Assembly: GCA_029582165.1 (NCBI GenBank)
Contig: CM055875.1
Location: 27,974,644 to 28,038,643 of the forward strand
Origin: Portulaca oleracea
Lineage: Eukaryota > Streptophyta > Magnoliopsida > Caryophyllales > Portulacaceae
Direction of reading: 5' to 3'
DNA length: 64,000 nucleotides
Shown here one piece after another: positions 61,780-64,000 of the stretch. How positions within the stretch are numbered: the first letter of the stretch is position 1; each line of letters opens with the position of its first letter. Made by a program: the position numbers and the translations under genes. Below the pieces are notes generated by a model, which was given only the letters and a program-made list of their open reading frames with translations, had not been told where the DNA came from and ran no database searches.

Positions 61780-64000
61780 TGTTAGAACCCAGTGCTGACA
61801 CCGGGATTTGCATCGAAAAAATCTAAACCCATCAAAATTTAGCAAGTCAATGGGCCGGACACCAAAATGGGTCATTGGGCCAACGAAGTCAACAAAGCAG
61901 GCCTAACAGATCAAGCCAGCCCACATTTAAATCATAAAAGCCGGATAGCTTTTACCAATTTACAGGTTGGCCCAACATGCGAATTCGGCCCAGTAAAAAT
62001 TGATAAAAGCCTCCTGACCTTTGCAAAGAGTAGCGGCCCGCCTTCATCCGCCACGTCATCAATCAGTGCCCTTTAATCCTATAGGTCGCCTGACCTTTAT
62101 GATTTATCCGATTTTTGGCGCCAGAATTTCCCATGCAATCCCATGATCATAGCACAAGTGAATTGACTCAGTTGACCATGAAAATTGCTAAAAGTCGTGT
62201 GATCTTTTATGATTGCATGGAGGGGCTTGATTGTTGGGATATGTCATTTTCCTCCAAAACACTCATCCTCTACCTATAAATATCTCACCATTTTCACTCA
62301 TTTTCATCAACTATTATCATCACACTACCAAAACTCTCTCAAAACTCTCTCCATTATATCCATTCCCATTCTCTAATTCTCTCATAATCACTCTCATCAT
62401 AGCCATGTGATCATTCTTACACCACCTTCCTAATCATTCTCATATACATTCTTCCATCCGAGCTCTAAACAGAGGCTAAATCAAGGAGTTAATCTTCATA
62501 TTCAAGCATTCACCATCAAGCAAGGTTTGTTTTTCATTATTATTGTATTTAATTATGTAGTTTATGCTTTAATTCCTTTACTTGTACATGTTTTTGTAAA
62601 AGAAAACCCTTTTGTTTTTATATCGCATGTTCAAGAATATAACATTGCGAAATACCTTAAAAGTCTCCCTGCTCTTTTCATTTCAAGTTCGATTTTAGTA
62701 GAGTTTGTTTTCTAACAGGCAGATTCGAGAGTTCTTTTAATTCTCGGATTCGTAACCTTGCCCCCGAACTTAGAATTCAGGTTCGTAGACCAAAGTCATT
62801 TTTTTTTATTATTTTATGGTTTTTCGGTTTCCTTAAATCGACTGGCAACTCTTTCTCCTTTATAAACCATTTAATTATTGAAAATACCTGTTATTATTAA
62901 AAAAATATTTACTAATGGTTTTACATTACACTTCATAAATTAAGAAACCGGCCAGGAGAAAAGGGGCTAGAAAATGATAAAGGTCGTCTGACCTTTATCA
63001 TTTTCTTCACATTTTTCTTTTGAGCCGAGGACAGACGAGCCTATTCAAAGAATTGTCAAAGGTTAAGCGGCTTTTGACGCTTCTAGGTGGGCCTCATCTT
63101 TCCTATCCAGCCCAAAATTTATGGGTAATTAAATGAATAAAGTTTCATCACCCCGAAAACGAATTTCGAAAATTAAAAACATCCTATTTAAGGATTAAGC
63201 AACCTTAGTTGGCTCCCGATCACTTAAGTAGCGCATCACGGGAAAAGGGTCACTTTTCCCGGGGTCCTACACCCAGGCTTAAGAGCCATGACGACTGGAT
63301 CAGTTTTGAATGAAAGTCAAAATCACGCACAATATATTTTGATTAGATATTCTGATCTATATATTCTGATTAGATATTATGATCCAGAAAAGGGAAGTTG
63401 ACTGGGAATATTATGGATACTCTTCTTCCAGTATTAATCGCAATTTGATAAAATACGTATCTCCTTATTTCAGGATACAATCGCTGCAAAGAAAGGAAAT
63501 TCAGAAGATTGCGATTGCTGCCAATAAAGGATATTGCAAAAAGAAGGAAGAAAAAGATCGCAAAAAGGAAAGGAAGGTCTTGAAAATTCATCTCAAATGG
63601 TTGACAAATTGCAGCCTATAAATTCAAGGAAGAATGAAGAAAGTAATCGATTCCAAGGGAAGAAATCGAAGTGTAGGAAATCCGTGAGGATTTCTGAGTG
63701 TATCTTTGAGAGACATTTTTGTGGGTTCCGTTGTAAGCTAAGGACATTGGCGTGTTGGACTTTGAATCTTAAAGGATCTAGGATTTGAGAGTGTGTTCTT
63801 CACCAAAGTGAATTTGGTGTGTGCTTGTCTAAACATCCTTTGAAAGTGTCCTTCAGTAAGGCACTCCCCGAGAAGTTGCTCCAAGGACCTTACTCCTTGA
63901 GCAATCAGGTTTACTCTGTTATGTATTCTGCTTATGATTAAATGAAGGAAGTTCTTCATTCATATGTGTATTGTCTTTTATATTGTGAAAAGTTATCTAT
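61780..64000 (+). mobile_element. Copia 3' LTR, split by a solo LTR, runs off the window
   Basis: The LTR begins TGTTAGAACCCAG directly after the purine tract, is interrupted at 61793-63271, and continues GCTTAAGAGCCATGACGACT to the window end. No CA end was identified, so the border lies beyond 64000. Confidence 0.75.
61793..63271 (+). mobile_element. Gypsy-type solo LTR, 1479 bp, TSD CCCAG
   Basis: It begins TGCTGACACCGGG and ends CCCGGGGTCCTACA, flanked by CCCAG at 61788-61792 and 63272-63276. The TATA box is CTATAAATAT near 62272. AGGTCGCCTGACCTTTATGA-like words recur near 62085, 62195 and 62980. The block GGATTCGTAACCTTGCCCCC (62744-62763) is the complement of a block in the 6361-8182 element, so both are one family; affinity with the Tat/Ogre group is inferred. 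No internal region remains. Confidence 0.9.

Overview
This is nuclear DNA from a flowering plant, probably a eudicot. It is AT-rich and its genes have introns with GT/AG borders. It holds five host genes: a TOPORS-like RING E3 ligase, mevalonate kinase, an SDR aldehyde reductase, a GPI-anchored protein and RPABC5 (RPB10). Most of the rest is transposable-element debris from nearly every plant class. Every coordinate, splice site and target-site duplication (TSD) below was read by eye; no search was run and the species was not identified.

Layout. 1-8.2 kb: repeats, a broken Ty3/gypsy gag-protease on the minus strand with an unexplained 1.2 kb insert, a LINE RNase H scrap and an old solo LTR. 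8.9-10.8 kb: a terminal-inverted-repeat (TIR) element with an 8-bp TSD that swallowed a copia-type solo LTR and a Stowaway-like MITE. 10.95-14.15 kb: RING ligase, 6 exons, plus strand. 16.8-20.1 kb: mevalonate kinase, 5 exons, plus strand. 21.1-22.5 kb: SDR, 4 exons, minus strand, with ABRE-like sites upstream. 23-35.5 kb: a bed of MULE-type MITEs with 9-10 bp TSDs, Helitrons (one carrying a MITE) and Stowaway/Tourist MITEs, plus the two-exon GPI-protein gene at 33.1-34.6 kb. 35.6-42.2 kb: a 6.6 kb Mutator-like element (MULE) with 200-bp TIRs, a broken transposase gene and, convergent to it, a broken second gene coding a GRF zinc finger, coiled coil and membrane segment. 42.2-42.36 kb: a 148-bp mini-LTR. 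42.6-47.6 kb: a full-length copia element with TSDs. 48.1-50.9 kb: a poly(A) retroposon, another MULE MITE and a 30-bp micro-retroposon. 51.0-55.2 kb: a complete but dead mariner-like element. 55.4-56.3 kb: two direct repeat copies around a foldback. 56.4-59.8 kb: RPABC5 with an in-frame stop. 60.6-64 kb: a gutted Sirevirus-like copia element whose 3' LTR was hit by a gypsy-type LTR, now solo.

How the parts relate. The host genes are independent housekeeping or stress genes, not a cluster. The strongest theme is the MULE: its terminal motif (AATAATACGAACTTT) recurs in its own intron and 3' region, and related ends occur in several short MITEs here, so the window looks like a local record of one transposase lineage and its non-autonomous cohort. 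The convergent zf-GRF gene sits where maize MuDR carries mudrB and is the best candidate for something little described. The mariner element plays a similar parent-like role for the Stowaway MITEs.
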